Part shown: piece after piece, positions 8,926 to 18,270 of the stretch
How the letters are laid out: each line of letters starts with the position of its first letter
How positions within the stretch are numbered: the stretch's first letter is position 1
The notes under the pieces: model-generated
The model's input: only the letters and a program-made list of their open reading frames with translations
What the model was told of the DNA's origin: nothing
The model's database searches: none
Translations under genes and position numbers: made by a program
NCBI RefSeq assembly: GCF_001042475.2
Contig: NZ_LECW02000005.1
Coordinates: 102,000-165,999, forward strand
DNA: 64,000 bases
Direction: 5' to 3'
From: Bacillus glycinifermentans
GTDB taxonomy: Bacteria; Bacillota; Bacilli; Bacillales; Bacillaceae

Positions 8926-9589
8926 GCACGAGAGACGAAAACGCGAGGCCGGCCGCAAATCGCCGTCATGGATGATTACTTTTACCGATTTGATTACGCT
9001 GATTCTCGTGTTCTTTATTTTACTGTTTTCGATGTCGCAAATCGATTTGCAAAAATTCAAGACCGCTGTCGGCTCTTTTCAGGAGAGAGGGGACAAAAAG
9101 GCGGCCGCAGAAGCTGGCAGCGAAGAGAGCAAGCTGCCGGGCAAAAGCGAAGATGACTTATTAAAGAAAATCAATGATTATATCGAAAAAAACCGGCTGT
9201 CACGCCTGATTACCGCAAAGCGCGATGAACGGGGCGTCGTCCTCGTCCTGCAGGAGGCGGTTCTCTTTGATTCCGGAAAGGCGGACATTAAAGATCAGGC
9301 TTACCCGCTATTACACAAAATGGCGGTACTGTTTAAAACGCTTCCCAACCAGATCGATGTTGAGGGGCATACGGACAACCGGCCGATTTCCACATACCGG
9401 TTTCCGTCCAACTGGGAGCTCTCTGCCGCAAGGGCAAGCACGGTCATCGGCTATTTTACGACCAAAGGAAAACTCGACTCTTCACGCTTTCTGGCGGTCG
9501 GATATGCCGATACGAAACCGGTCAGGGATAATCGGACGGAGAGCCATATGAAGGAAAACAGGCGCGTCGAAATCGTAATCAGAAAATAA
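8915..9589 (+). CDS. motS: Flagellar motor stator protein MotS (sodium type)
   Basis: MotS is the MotB-like partner of MotP. It anchors the stator to peptidoglycan and carries the ion-binding aspartate. The 224-residue protein has a basic N-terminus, then one membrane helix beginning SWMITFTDLITLILVFFILL (about residues 18-38), whose Asp is the ion site. A charged linker follows, then an OmpA-type domain with VEGHTDNRPI and NWELSAARA (about residues 145-180). The ATG at 8915 lies inside motP. It is slightly shorter than B. subtilis MotS, chiefly in the linker. Confidence 0.95.
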   Translation: MKLRHERRKREAGRKSPSWMITFTDLITLILVFFILLFSMSQIDLQKFKTAVGSFQERGDKKAAAEAGSEESKLPGKSEDDLLKKINDYIEKNRLSRLITAKRDERGVVLVLQEAVLFDSGKADIKDQAYPLLHKMAVLFKTLPNQIDVEGHTDNRPISTYRFPSNWELSAARASTVIGYFTTKGKLDSSRFLAVGYADTKPVRDNRTESHMKENRRVEIVIRK

Positions 9590-9596
9590 AACCAAA

Positions 9597-9624
9597 AAGG
9601 CCTTGCATCGTGCAGGGCCTTTTA
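9597..9624. terminator. Bidirectional terminator between motS and acuC
   Basis: An eleven-pair stem (9597-9607 with 9611-9621) has A-runs on the left and T on the right. It can end both the motPS and the acuABC transcripts. Confidence 0.75.
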
Positions 9625-9632
9625 TATGCATG

Positions 9633-10793
9633 CTATGACGGACGGGAGGCGGAACGGATCGGGAACAGCGCTTTTGAAACGGTCCGCGCATTTTTTTCCG
9701 TAATCTCGGCTTTTCTCGGAATCGGAGCATACAGGCCGTCAGGATCGCTCCAGGCGGCCGGCAGCGGGACGGACGCTTGTTTTTCCCAGCGTTTCAGCCA
9801 TTTTTCGGGCATACGGCCTTCAGCCTTGATTCCTTTCATTTCGAGCCAGATTCTCCCCCATGCCCGCGGCACGACCCTCCAAATGTCATAGCCTCCGCCG
9901 CCGACGGCAATCCATCTGCCGTCGCAATACTTGTGCGCCAATTCGTGAGCAAGCTTTGGAATTTCTTCATAGATTCTCATTGTTGTGCACAAGTGTGTGA
10001 GCGGATCATAGTAATGAGCGTCAGCGCCGTTTTGCGTCAAAATTACGTCAGGCTTGAAAAATTCGGCGATTTCACGTACAGCCGTGAGATAGGAATCGAT
10101 GAAAGACTGATCCTCGGTAAACGCGTCAAGCGGAATATTAAACGCGTACCCGTAGCCTTCGCCATGGCCCCTTTCCTGAACCTGGCCCGTTCCCGGGAAC
10201 AGATAGCGCCCTGTTTCATGAATCGAGACGGTGCAGACAGATGGATCGTCGTAAAAGGTGAATTGCACGCCGTCTCCGTGATGGGCGTCTGTATCAATGT
10301 ACAAAATTCTGGCGCGGTAGTTTTTCTGCACATAGCGGATCACAACCGAGCTGTCGTTATAAATGCAAAAACCGGAAGCTCTCCCTCTGAATCCGTGGTG
10401 AAGCCCGCCGCCAAGGTTGAGGGCGTGCCTTGCCTTGCCGGTCATGACATAGTCAGCAGCAGTCAGCGTTCCGCCCACCAAAAGCGAAGCGGCTTCATGC
10501 ATGCCGGCAAAAACGGGCGTATCTTCCGTGCCGAGTCCATAGCTCTCTCCGTCTGCTTCGGGAAGCTTTCCCCGTCCGGCAAGCTTTACGGCTCTGATAT
10601 AATCTTCCGTGTGAACGAGGCTGAGTTCAGATTCCGTCGCCATTCGCGGCGCGATGATTTCTCCCTGTCCAAACGCATTCATCGTGTTCAGAAGGTCATA
10701 CGTGACATAGACTCTGAGCTGGTTAAACGGATGGTCTTGATGAAGTTGATAGGTTTGGTAGGAGGGAGAAAAGACAAAGACGCAGTCTTTCAT
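9633..10793 (-). CDS. acuC: Protein deacetylase AcuC
   Basis: AcuC is a class I histone-deacetylase-like, zinc-dependent enzyme that removes acetyl groups from acetyl-CoA synthetase and so restores its activity. The zinc/catalytic motifs are visible: NLGGGLHHGFRGRASGFCIYN and DTDAHHGDGVQ. QNGADAHYYDPL and GGGGYDIWRVVPRAW follow. A frame opens nine codons earlier, but the ATG at 10793 gives the family N-terminus (MKDCVFVFSPSYQTY) and 386 residues. It overlaps the acuB stop in an ATGA arrangement, so the two are coupled. It is the last gene of acuABC. Confidence 0.95.
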   Translation of the reverse strand: MKDCVFVFSPSYQTYQLHQDHPFNQLRVYVTYDLLNTMNAFGQGEIIAPRMATESELSLVHTEDYIRAVKLAGRGKLPEADGESYGLGTEDTPVFAGMHEAASLLVGGTLTAADYVMTGKARHALNLGGGLHHGFRGRASGFCIYNDSSVVIRYVQKNYRARILYIDTDAHHGDGVQFTFYDDPSVCTVSIHETGRYLFPGTGQVQERGHGEGYGYAFNIPLDAFTEDQSFIDSYLTAVREIAEFFKPDVILTQNGADAHYYDPLTHLCTTMRIYEEIPKLAHELAHKYCDGRWIAVGGGGYDIWRVVPRAWGRIWLEMKGIKAEGRMPEKWLKRWEKQASVPLPAAWSDPDGLYAPIPRKAEITEKNARTVSKALFPIRSASRPS

Positions 10794-11434
10794 AGCAAAT
10801 CCCTTTGCTCTGCGGGCCAAAGCACTTGATACCCTTTTGATTTCACATCTTTTATGCTTGCTTCGGGATTCATCGTCTGCACGCGAAACACGAGAATCTT
10901 TTCATTTTCTTCTTCGCCTGGATAAACGAGCACGCTTGAAATGCCGATTTGCCGCCTGCTGAAAATCATGCTGATATCGGCGAGGCTTTTGGCGATATCA
11001 TCGGTTTTGATTTCGATCTGCGAGCCGGGAAAATGGGCGCCCGTCAGCCTGACAAACGTATGAAGCAAGTCAGACTTCGTCACGATGCCGACCAATTTTC
11101 CGTTTTTCACAATCGGAAGGCAGCCGATTTCGTGTTCGAAAAACACGGCTGAGATTTCCTCGGCGAAATCGAGCGGATGCCCTGTCACGACTTCTTTTGA
11201 CATGATCAGTTCAACCGGTTTATGCAAAGCGTCGGCTGAGCTGTTTTGAGCAAAAATACTCGGGGTTGCCGTCTTTACATCCCGATCCGTCACAACGCCG
11301 ATGACGGTTCCCCGTTCATTGACGACAGGGAGGTGTTTAATGCGGAAGGTCCTCATTCGTTTGATCGCTTCTTCGATCGTATCTGTTCTTGAAAGCGTCA
11401 CAACGTCCCTTTTCATGATTTTTTCAACAATCAT
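10790..11434 (-). CDS. acuB: CBS-ACT domain protein AcuB
   Basis: The 214-residue protein has two CBS motifs (about residues 1-60 and 75-130: KHLPVVNERGTVIGVVTDRDV, GCLPIVKNGKLVGIVTKSDLL). A C-terminal ACT-like half follows. CBS pairs usually bind adenosyl nucleotides. The gene lies between acuA and acuC and belongs to the acetoin/acetate utilisation operon, so a sensory role in controlling AcsA acetylation is inferred; the ligand is unknown. It overlaps acuC by four bases and begins 21 bases after acuA ends. Confidence 0.93.
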   Translation of the reverse strand: MIVEKIMKRDVVTLSRTDTIEEAIKRMRTFRIKHLPVVNERGTVIGVVTDRDVKTATPSIFAQNSSADALHKPVELIMSKEVVTGHPLDFAEEISAVFFEHEIGCLPIVKNGKLVGIVTKSDLLHTFVRLTGAHFPGSQIEIKTDDIAKSLADISMIFSRRQIGISSVLVYPGEEENEKILVFRVQTMNPEASIKDVKSKGYQVLWPAEQRDLL

Positions 11435-11455
11435 ATTTAGATCCCCTTTGCTCCC

Positions 11456-12088
11456 TTAATACATAAAGCGGTTATGGAACCGGAGCCTGTCAAAGCGCTC
11501 GATCGATTCCTGGCTGACCTCTTTTCCGATGCGGGCCATTAAACAGTTGGCGGGATGAGAACTGATTTCCGGATCGTCCGTGGCAAACCAGACAAGGCCC
11601 CCGGCATTCATCATCTTTTCCATCATCTTTCTGTACTCCCAGACATCTTTGTTTGTCCCCTTCAAATCCCAATGCCAGTAATATTCAGTCGTAATGATAA
11701 TGTATTTTTCCATTTGTTGATCCATCATGCTGACCTCTAAAAGCGTTTTTCCGACAGAGTGGCCTCTGAACCTTGGAACCACCTCGATGGCGCCAAGTTC
11801 GATTAAATTTTCCATGTTTCCTTCAGACCATCTTTCAAGCGGGTCGGGATAAACGTAGGTGACATAGCCGACAATGGTGTGATGGAAACGAGCGATGATA
11901 ATCCGTCCTTCGGGAAGCCCTGCGATTTCGATTAATGCTTCATGCTGTTTTTCAGATGGGCGAAAGGCTGTAAGCTCTGCATGAAACTCATACTCTGCGA
12001 GTTTATCGGGGCTGATAGGGCCCTCTATCAGCAATGTGCCTTCCCCCGTGTGCAATTCTTTGGCATGATAGGTTTTGTGATGCTTCAC
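11456..12088 (-). CDS. acuA: Acetyl-CoA synthetase acetyltransferase AcuA
   Basis: AcuA is a GNAT-fold enzyme that acetylates the active-site lysine of AcsA and switches it off. The 210-residue protein equals B. subtilis AcuA in length. It shows the GNAT acetyl-CoA loop around VVPRFRGHSVGKTLLEVSMM (about residues 97-116). A conserved aromatic segment, TTEYYWHWDLKGT, follows. It is the first gene of acuABC and is transcribed away from acsA, its target, across a 155-base control region with a cre-like site. Confidence 0.95.
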   Translation of the reverse strand: MKHHKTYHAKELHTGEGTLLIEGPISPDKLAEYEFHAELTAFRPSEKQHEALIEIAGLPEGRIIIARFHHTIVGYVTYVYPDPLERWSEGNMENLIELGAIEVVPRFRGHSVGKTLLEVSMMDQQMEKYIIITTEYYWHWDLKGTNKDVWEYRKMMEKMMNAGGLVWFATDDPEISSHPANCLMARIGKEVSQESIERFDRLRFHNRFMY

Positions 12089-12142
12089 GTATTCACCGCC
12101 TCACGTCTTAGTTGAAGTCTTTTACACATAACATACCAAAAT

Positions 12143-12156
12143 ATTAAGCGTTTTCA
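12143..12156. promoter_or_regulatory. cre-like site between acuA and acsA
   Basis: ATTAAGCGTTTTCA matches the CcpA site TGAAAGCGTTTTCA at 11 of 14 positions. It sits about 40 bases upstream of the acsA -35 box and about 55 bases before acuA. Both genes are known CcpA targets in B. subtilis. Confidence 0.55.
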
Positions 12157-12182
12157 AAGGAAAGAACAATATTTTTTAAAAA

Positions 12183-12211
12183 TTGAGAAAATAAAAAATC
12201 TATACTATAAT
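12183..12211 (+). promoter_or_regulatory. Sigma-A promoter of acsA
   Basis: TTGAGA (12183-12188), a 17-base spacer and TATAAT (12206-12211) precede acsA. Confidence 0.7.
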
Positions 12212-12243
12212 ATATTTTGATGATCGAACAAAGGGGGATGGGC

Positions 12244-13962
12244 ATGGAATTGAAAGCGTTGCCAGCCATGAAGGGAAATTATAATTTAAACGGCTATGAG
12301 GAAGTATACCGGACGTTTGACTGGAAAGATGCTGAAAAAAACTTTTCATGGCACAAAACAGGAAAAGTGAATGCGGCACATGAAGCCATCGACCGCCATG
12401 CTGAATCGCACTTGAAAAACAAAGTGGCTTTTTATTACAAAGATCCGGCCCGTGACGAAAAGTACACCTTCAGAGAGATGAAAAATGAAACGAATAAAGC
12501 CGGGAACGTCTTAAAAAAGCACGCCGATGTCAAAAAAGGCGACCGTGTGTTTGTTTTTATGCCGAGATCGCCCGAGCTTTATTTTATTATTCTCGGCGCC
12601 GTCAAACTTGGGGCCATCGTCGGGCCTTTGTTTGAAGCGTTCATGGAGGGTGCGGTAAAAGACCGGTTGCAAAACAGCGAGGCGAAGGTCATCGTCACGA
12701 CGCCTGAACTGCTGGAGCGGATTCCGCAAAAAGAGCTTCCGGATCTGAAATCGATTGTGGTCGTCGGGGAAGGCGTGAAGGAAGAAGGGCCTATTGTAGA
12801 CTATTTTTCAAAAGCTGAAGAAGCGGACACCGATCTTGAGGTTGAATGGGTCGATCCGGAAGACGGAATGCTTCTTCACTATACATCAGGCTCCACAGGC
12901 ACGCCAAAAGGGGTTCTCCACGTCCATCAGGCGATGGTCCAGCATTACCAGACGGCGAAATGGGTCCTTGATCTGCGGGACGATGATATTTACTGGTGCA
13001 CGGCTGATCCGGGCTGGGTAACCGGAACGATCTACGGCATCTTCGGTCCGTGGCTGAACGGGGCGACGAATGTCGTCGTTGGCGGCCGATTCAGCCCCGA
13101 GTCGTGGTATGAGACGATCGAACAGCTGGAAGTCACCGTATGGTACAGCGCCCCGACAGCCTTCCGGATGCTGATGGGAGCCGGCGACGACCTCGTAAAC
13201 AAATACGATTTAAGCTCATTGAGGCATATCTTGAGCGTCGGAGAGCCATTAAATCCGGAGGTCATCAGATGGGGACACAAAGTGTTCCATAACCGGATTC
13301 ATGACACATGGTGGATGACCGAGACAGGCGCACAGCTCATTTGCAATTATCCTTGCATGGAGATCAAGCCGGGTTCGATGGGCAAGCCGTTCCCCGGCAT
13401 CGAGGCAGCGATCGTTGATAATCAGGGAAAGGAGCTCCCGCCTTACAGAATGGGGAATCTCGCCATCAAAAAGGGCTGGCCGTCGATGATGCGCTCCATC
13501 TGGAATAATCCCGAAAAATACAGCTCGTATTTTATGCCGGGGGATTGGTACGTATCCGGAGATTCCGCATACATGGATGAAGACGGATACTTTTGGTTCC
13601 AGGGACGGATTGACGATGTCATCATGACGTCAGGCGAACGCGTCGGTCCGTTTGAAGTCGAAAGCAAGCTCGTCGAGCATCCGGCCGTGGCTGAAGCCGG
13701 CGTCATCGGCAAACCTGATCCCGTTCGCGGGGAAATTATTAAAGCTTTCATTGCGCTCAGGGAAGGATACGAGCCGTCAGACGCCTTAAAAGAGGAAATC
13801 AGGCAGTTTGTCAAAAAAGGCTTAGCCGCGCATGCTGCGCCAAGGGAAATCGAATTTAAAGATAAGCTGCCGAAGACGAGGAGCGGAAAAATCATGAGAC
13901 GCGTCCTGAAAGCGTGGGAGCTGAACCTCCCGGCCGGCGATCTGTCGACGATGGAAGACTGA
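12244..13962 (+). CDS. acsA: Acetyl-CoA synthetase
   Basis: AcsA converts acetate, ATP and CoA to acetyl-CoA through acetyl-AMP. The ATG at 12244 follows AAAGGGGGATGG and gives 572 residues, matching B. subtilis AcsA; an earlier in-frame ATG would overlap the ribosome site. The protein shows the P-loop YTSGSTGTPKGVLH, the TGAQ-type A5 region WWMTETGAQLIC, the hinge GRIDDVIMTSGER, and the C-terminal PKTRSGKIMRR. In that last motif Lys549 is the acetylation switch controlled by AcuA and AcuC, encoded by the divergent operon. Confidence 0.97.
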   Translation: MELKALPAMKGNYNLNGYEEVYRTFDWKDAEKNFSWHKTGKVNAAHEAIDRHAESHLKNKVAFYYKDPARDEKYTFREMKNETNKAGNVLKKHADVKKGDRVFVFMPRSPELYFIILGAVKLGAIVGPLFEAFMEGAVKDRLQNSEAKVIVTTPELLERIPQKELPDLKSIVVVGEGVKEEGPIVDYFSKAEEADTDLEVEWVDPEDGMLLHYTSGSTGTPKGVLHVHQAMVQHYQTAKWVLDLRDDDIYWCTADPGWVTGTIYGIFGPWLNGATNVVVGGRFSPESWYETIEQLEVTVWYSAPTAFRMLMGAGDDLVNKYDLSSLRHILSVGEPLNPEVIRWGHKVFHNRIHDTWWMTETGAQLICNYPCMEIKPGSMGKPFPGIEAAIVDNQGKELPPYRMGNLAIKKGWPSMMRSIWNNPEKYSSYFMPGDWYVSGDSAYMDEDGYFWFQGRIDDVIMTSGERVGPFEVESKLVEHPAVAEAGVIGKPDPVRGEIIKAFIALREGYEPSDALKEEIRQFVKKGLAAHAAPREIEFKDKLPKTRSGKIMRRVLKAWELNLPAGDLSTMED

Positions 13963-14021
13963 TGCTTCATTGACAACGAGGAAATATTATGTTAAAAAAG
14001 ATTTAGTCTTAAATAAGAAAA

Positions 14022-15564
<1,543 letters not shown>

Positions 15565-15570
15565 TCAGCG

Positions 15571-15599
15571 AACCCTTGCCATTTGGCAAGGGTTTTTTA
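15571..15599 (+). terminator. Intrinsic terminator after tyrS
   Basis: AACCCTTGCC (15571-15580) pairs with GGCAAGGGTT (15585-15594), followed by T. Confidence 0.9.
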
Positions 15600-15878
15600 C
15601 GTTCTTGGGACGTGCGAAAATGATAGTGGTGAATAGCTTTCGGTTCTTGTTTCTTGCAGCGAAAGAAAAGAGGAAGAACAGGCGATGGTTGAGGGCAATC
15701 GTTGAATCAGGCAGAAAAGATTAAAGAGCAGAAATAAAAGGAACTTTGATGATCGAACAGTAACCGGTCGAGGGAGTCGACTGCAAACATACCTCAGCTG
15801 CATTTTTGTTCAATATTTTTTATGATATAATGGATATGTTTTGCATTAATCAATACAGTTGGCAACGGAGGAAATTGT
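15600..15878. other. Gene-poor left edge of the tyrS-rpsD island
   Basis: Only short, unconvincing frames are present. A TATAAT at 15826-15831 is a likely -10 box for the DUF805 gene, 47 bases before its start. I see no repeat or RNA gene. Confidence 0.4.
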
Positions 15879-16307
15879 ATGAAGTGGTATTGGAAAGGTT
15901 TAAAGAACTATGCAAATTTTGAAGGGAGAGCAAGGCGAAAAGAATATTGGATGTTTCATCTCTTTAATGGGATCATTTGTTTTCTTTTATTAATGCTATC
16001 ATTAATAATAGTAGGTTTATATATTGCCGAATTACTAGGAGAAGGCGGATTTCAAGCAGGATATGTAGTCGGGTATGGAGGAGGATTGCTCGCATACATT
16101 CTGATCTTTATTTATCAGTTAGCTGTTTTGGTGCCGTCATTAGCTGTCGGCGTCCGCAGATTGCATGACATCGGGAAAAGCGGCTTATGGATACTCATTG
16201 GCTTGATTCCGTTTGTCGGTGCTATTATACTTCTGATCTTTTACTGCCAAGATAGTGAAACAAAAGATAATCAATATGGACCAAATCCAAAAGCCAATTT
16301 AAATTAA
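15879..16307 (+). CDS. DUF805 family membrane protein
   Basis: The 142-residue protein opens with the DUF805 signature W-x-G-L-K-N-Y-A-N-F-E-G-R-A-R-R-K-E-Y-W. Three or four hydrophobic segments follow (about residues 28-50, 62-90, 105-125). The family motif VGVRRLHDIGKSGLW lies between the last two. The ATG at 15879 follows AACGGAGGAAA. DUF805 proteins are small inner-membrane proteins of unknown function. To my knowledge it has no counterpart at this position in B. subtilis, where tyrS and rpsD are close neighbours, so it is probably an accessory insertion. Confidence 0.85.
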   Translation: MKWYWKGLKNYANFEGRARRKEYWMFHLFNGIICFLLLMLSLIIVGLYIAELLGEGGFQAGYVVGYGGGLLAYILIFIYQLAVLVPSLAVGVRRLHDIGKSGLWILIGLIPFVGAIILLIFYCQDSETKDNQYGPNPKANLN

Positions 16308-16316
16308 TTGTAAATT

Positions 16317-16362
16317 GCACCCTGATTGTTAAACAATGAATCCAGCGATTGGGGTGTTTTGT
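16317..16362 (+). terminator. Weak terminator-like stem after the DUF805 gene
   Basis: CACCC near 16320 can pair with GGGTG near 16353, followed by TTTTGTTTG. The stem is only five or six pairs. Confidence 0.3.
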
Positions 16363-16475
16363 TTGTCTTAAAAAACTCAAAGGAAAAATTTAAAACCGGT
16401 TTGGTCGTTCTTTCAAAATAGGTTTCCAAATGTCTCTTTAAACTGCCGTAAATATCAAAAAAGAAAGGAAACCTG

Positions 16476-16589
16476 ATGTCTATTCTCCCAAGTTGTATTG
16501 ATTTTTACTGGGCATGTTGTGAATGGGCTCGTCTGCACTTTCGCAGCACAGCCTTGAAAAACAAATATTTCCGTTTGTTTTTCATATAA
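16476..16589 (+). CDS. Possible 37-residue Cys/Trp-rich peptide
   Basis: An ATG at 16476 is preceded by AAAGAAAGGAAA and opens a 37-codon frame (MSILPSCIDFYWACCEWARL and onward). It has three cysteines and two tryptophans and ends three bases before the stop of the next gene on the other strand. The ribosome site lies inside GGAAACCT (16467-16474), which can pair with AGGTTTCC at 16420-16427. No known family is recognised; it may be chance. Confidence 0.2.
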   Translation: MSILPSCIDFYWACCEWARLHFRSTALKNKYFRLFFI

Positions 16590-16591
16590 CT

Positions 16592-16996
16592 TTATTCTAA
16601 TCCTGAATATGGATTTTCAACGTTTCCTTCTAATTCCTCTATAAGCTCTTTAACTTCATCACTAAATTTTTCTTCTATCATCATTTCCTGTAATGCTTGA
16701 AAACTTTCCGGAAGTCCCAAATAAGCAATTATTGACGTTGCATTATCTATTAGGTCATAAGAATTCACATCCAAGATGTTTTTTATTAAAATATCCACTT
16801 TATGTTTAATTTTGCCGTTGAGAATTTTATAAGTATGCCATTGTCTTTCTGAAAGTTGGTATATAGCTTCAGATAATTCAATTTTGCTGACAGTGCCTTT
16901 TGTACTTTCATACATTTCAATCATTTGATTGAAATACTTTTCTAAAGTATCTTCAGATAAAGAATCGGGTAATTCGTCAAACTTGGAAAAATCCAT
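16592..16996 (-). CDS. Hypothetical immunity-like protein
   Basis: The frame opens at a TTG at 17017, but AGGAG ends about eight bases before the ATG at 16996, giving 134 residues. The product is acidic and wholly helical in appearance. It has repeated amphipathic stretches (LIDNATSIIAYLGLPESFQ, LQEMMIEEKFSDEVKELIEE) that resemble the HEAT-like or Imm30-type immunity proteins of contact-dependent toxin loci. That comparison is from memory and is weak. The gene is visibly more AT-rich than its neighbours, which suggests transfer. No toxin gene is beside it, only a fragment on the same strand at 17068-17199. Confidence 0.6.
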   Translation of the reverse strand: MDFSKFDELPDSLSEDTLEKYFNQMIEMYESTKGTVSKIELSEAIYQLSERQWHTYKILNGKIKHKVDILIKNILDVNSYDLIDNATSIIAYLGLPESFQALQEMMIEEKFSDEVKELIEELEGNVENPYSGLE

Positions 16997-17067
16997 GTTT
17001 GTTCCACTCTCCTGCAACTGGTATGTGTGTTATATTACTCGTTTTTTATGGAGGTTACCATCTCGTC

Positions 17068-17199
17068 CTAGAGGTTTATTTGACAGTCCGCATATGTTTT
17101 CCTTTCTTGCTCCCGCAGCAGGCTGTCCATTTTATAATTCCTTGATTTTTCAATGGCGTTCATCTGCTTGAGATGGTTTGTCTGCTCGCTTGTTTGATT
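17068..17199 (-). pseudogene. Tail fragment of an unidentified protein
   Basis: On the minus strand a frame reads QTSEQTNHLKQMNAIEKSRN and continues to a TAG at 17068. It has a protein-like, helical composition. Upstream it is closed by TAA at 17200, and the only ATG inside is at 17163 (31 residues). A GGAGG lies at about 17204-17208. It could be the end of a lost gene that stood before the immunity-like gene, or a very small gene. Confidence 0.3.
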
Positions 17200-17267
17200 T
17201 TATCCTCCAAAACCCCCAAAAATTGATGGGGGAGAATGCAGAAATCCGCAAAGCAGCAAATAAACAA

Positions 17268-17308
17268 AAAACCCTAGAATCGTTGGTATATCAACGATTC
17301 TAGGGTTT
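17268..17308 (-). terminator. Intrinsic terminator after rpsD
   Basis: AACCCTAGAATCGTTG pairs with CAACGATTCTAGGGTT across a short loop. The T-run lies on the minus strand, where rpsD ends 30 bases earlier. Confidence 0.9.
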
Positions 17309-17337
17309 CCATCAATACTCTTTGCAGAGCATTTCTC

Positions 17338-18060
<723 letters not shown>

Positions 18061-18216
18061 ATATAGCATAAGGAACAAAATGAAACACAGATGCAGAACA
18101 AAAAGGCTGCAATATTTCACACAAAGTCGATTATATAATGTTCAAGGATGAAAGTCAACCATATGTGACAGGAGTCGAAAATACTATATGTCAACGAGGA
18201 TAAAGTCCTGGTTTTG

Positions 18217-18225
18217 TGATATAAT
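18217..18225 (+). promoter_or_regulatory. Extended -10 promoter element of dgcP
   Basis: TGATATAAT is a perfect TGN-TATAAT extended -10 element. No good -35 box is seen. Confidence 0.5.
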
Positions 18226-18270
18226 CGGGAAAATAAAATGAGATTTTGTGGATATTTTCGGGTGATAATC

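Noticed and set aside
9777..10829. A 350-codon frame on the plus strand opposite acuC
   Set aside because: It is fully antisense to a well-conserved acuC gene, has no ribosome site or family resemblance, and mirrors acuC codon bias.
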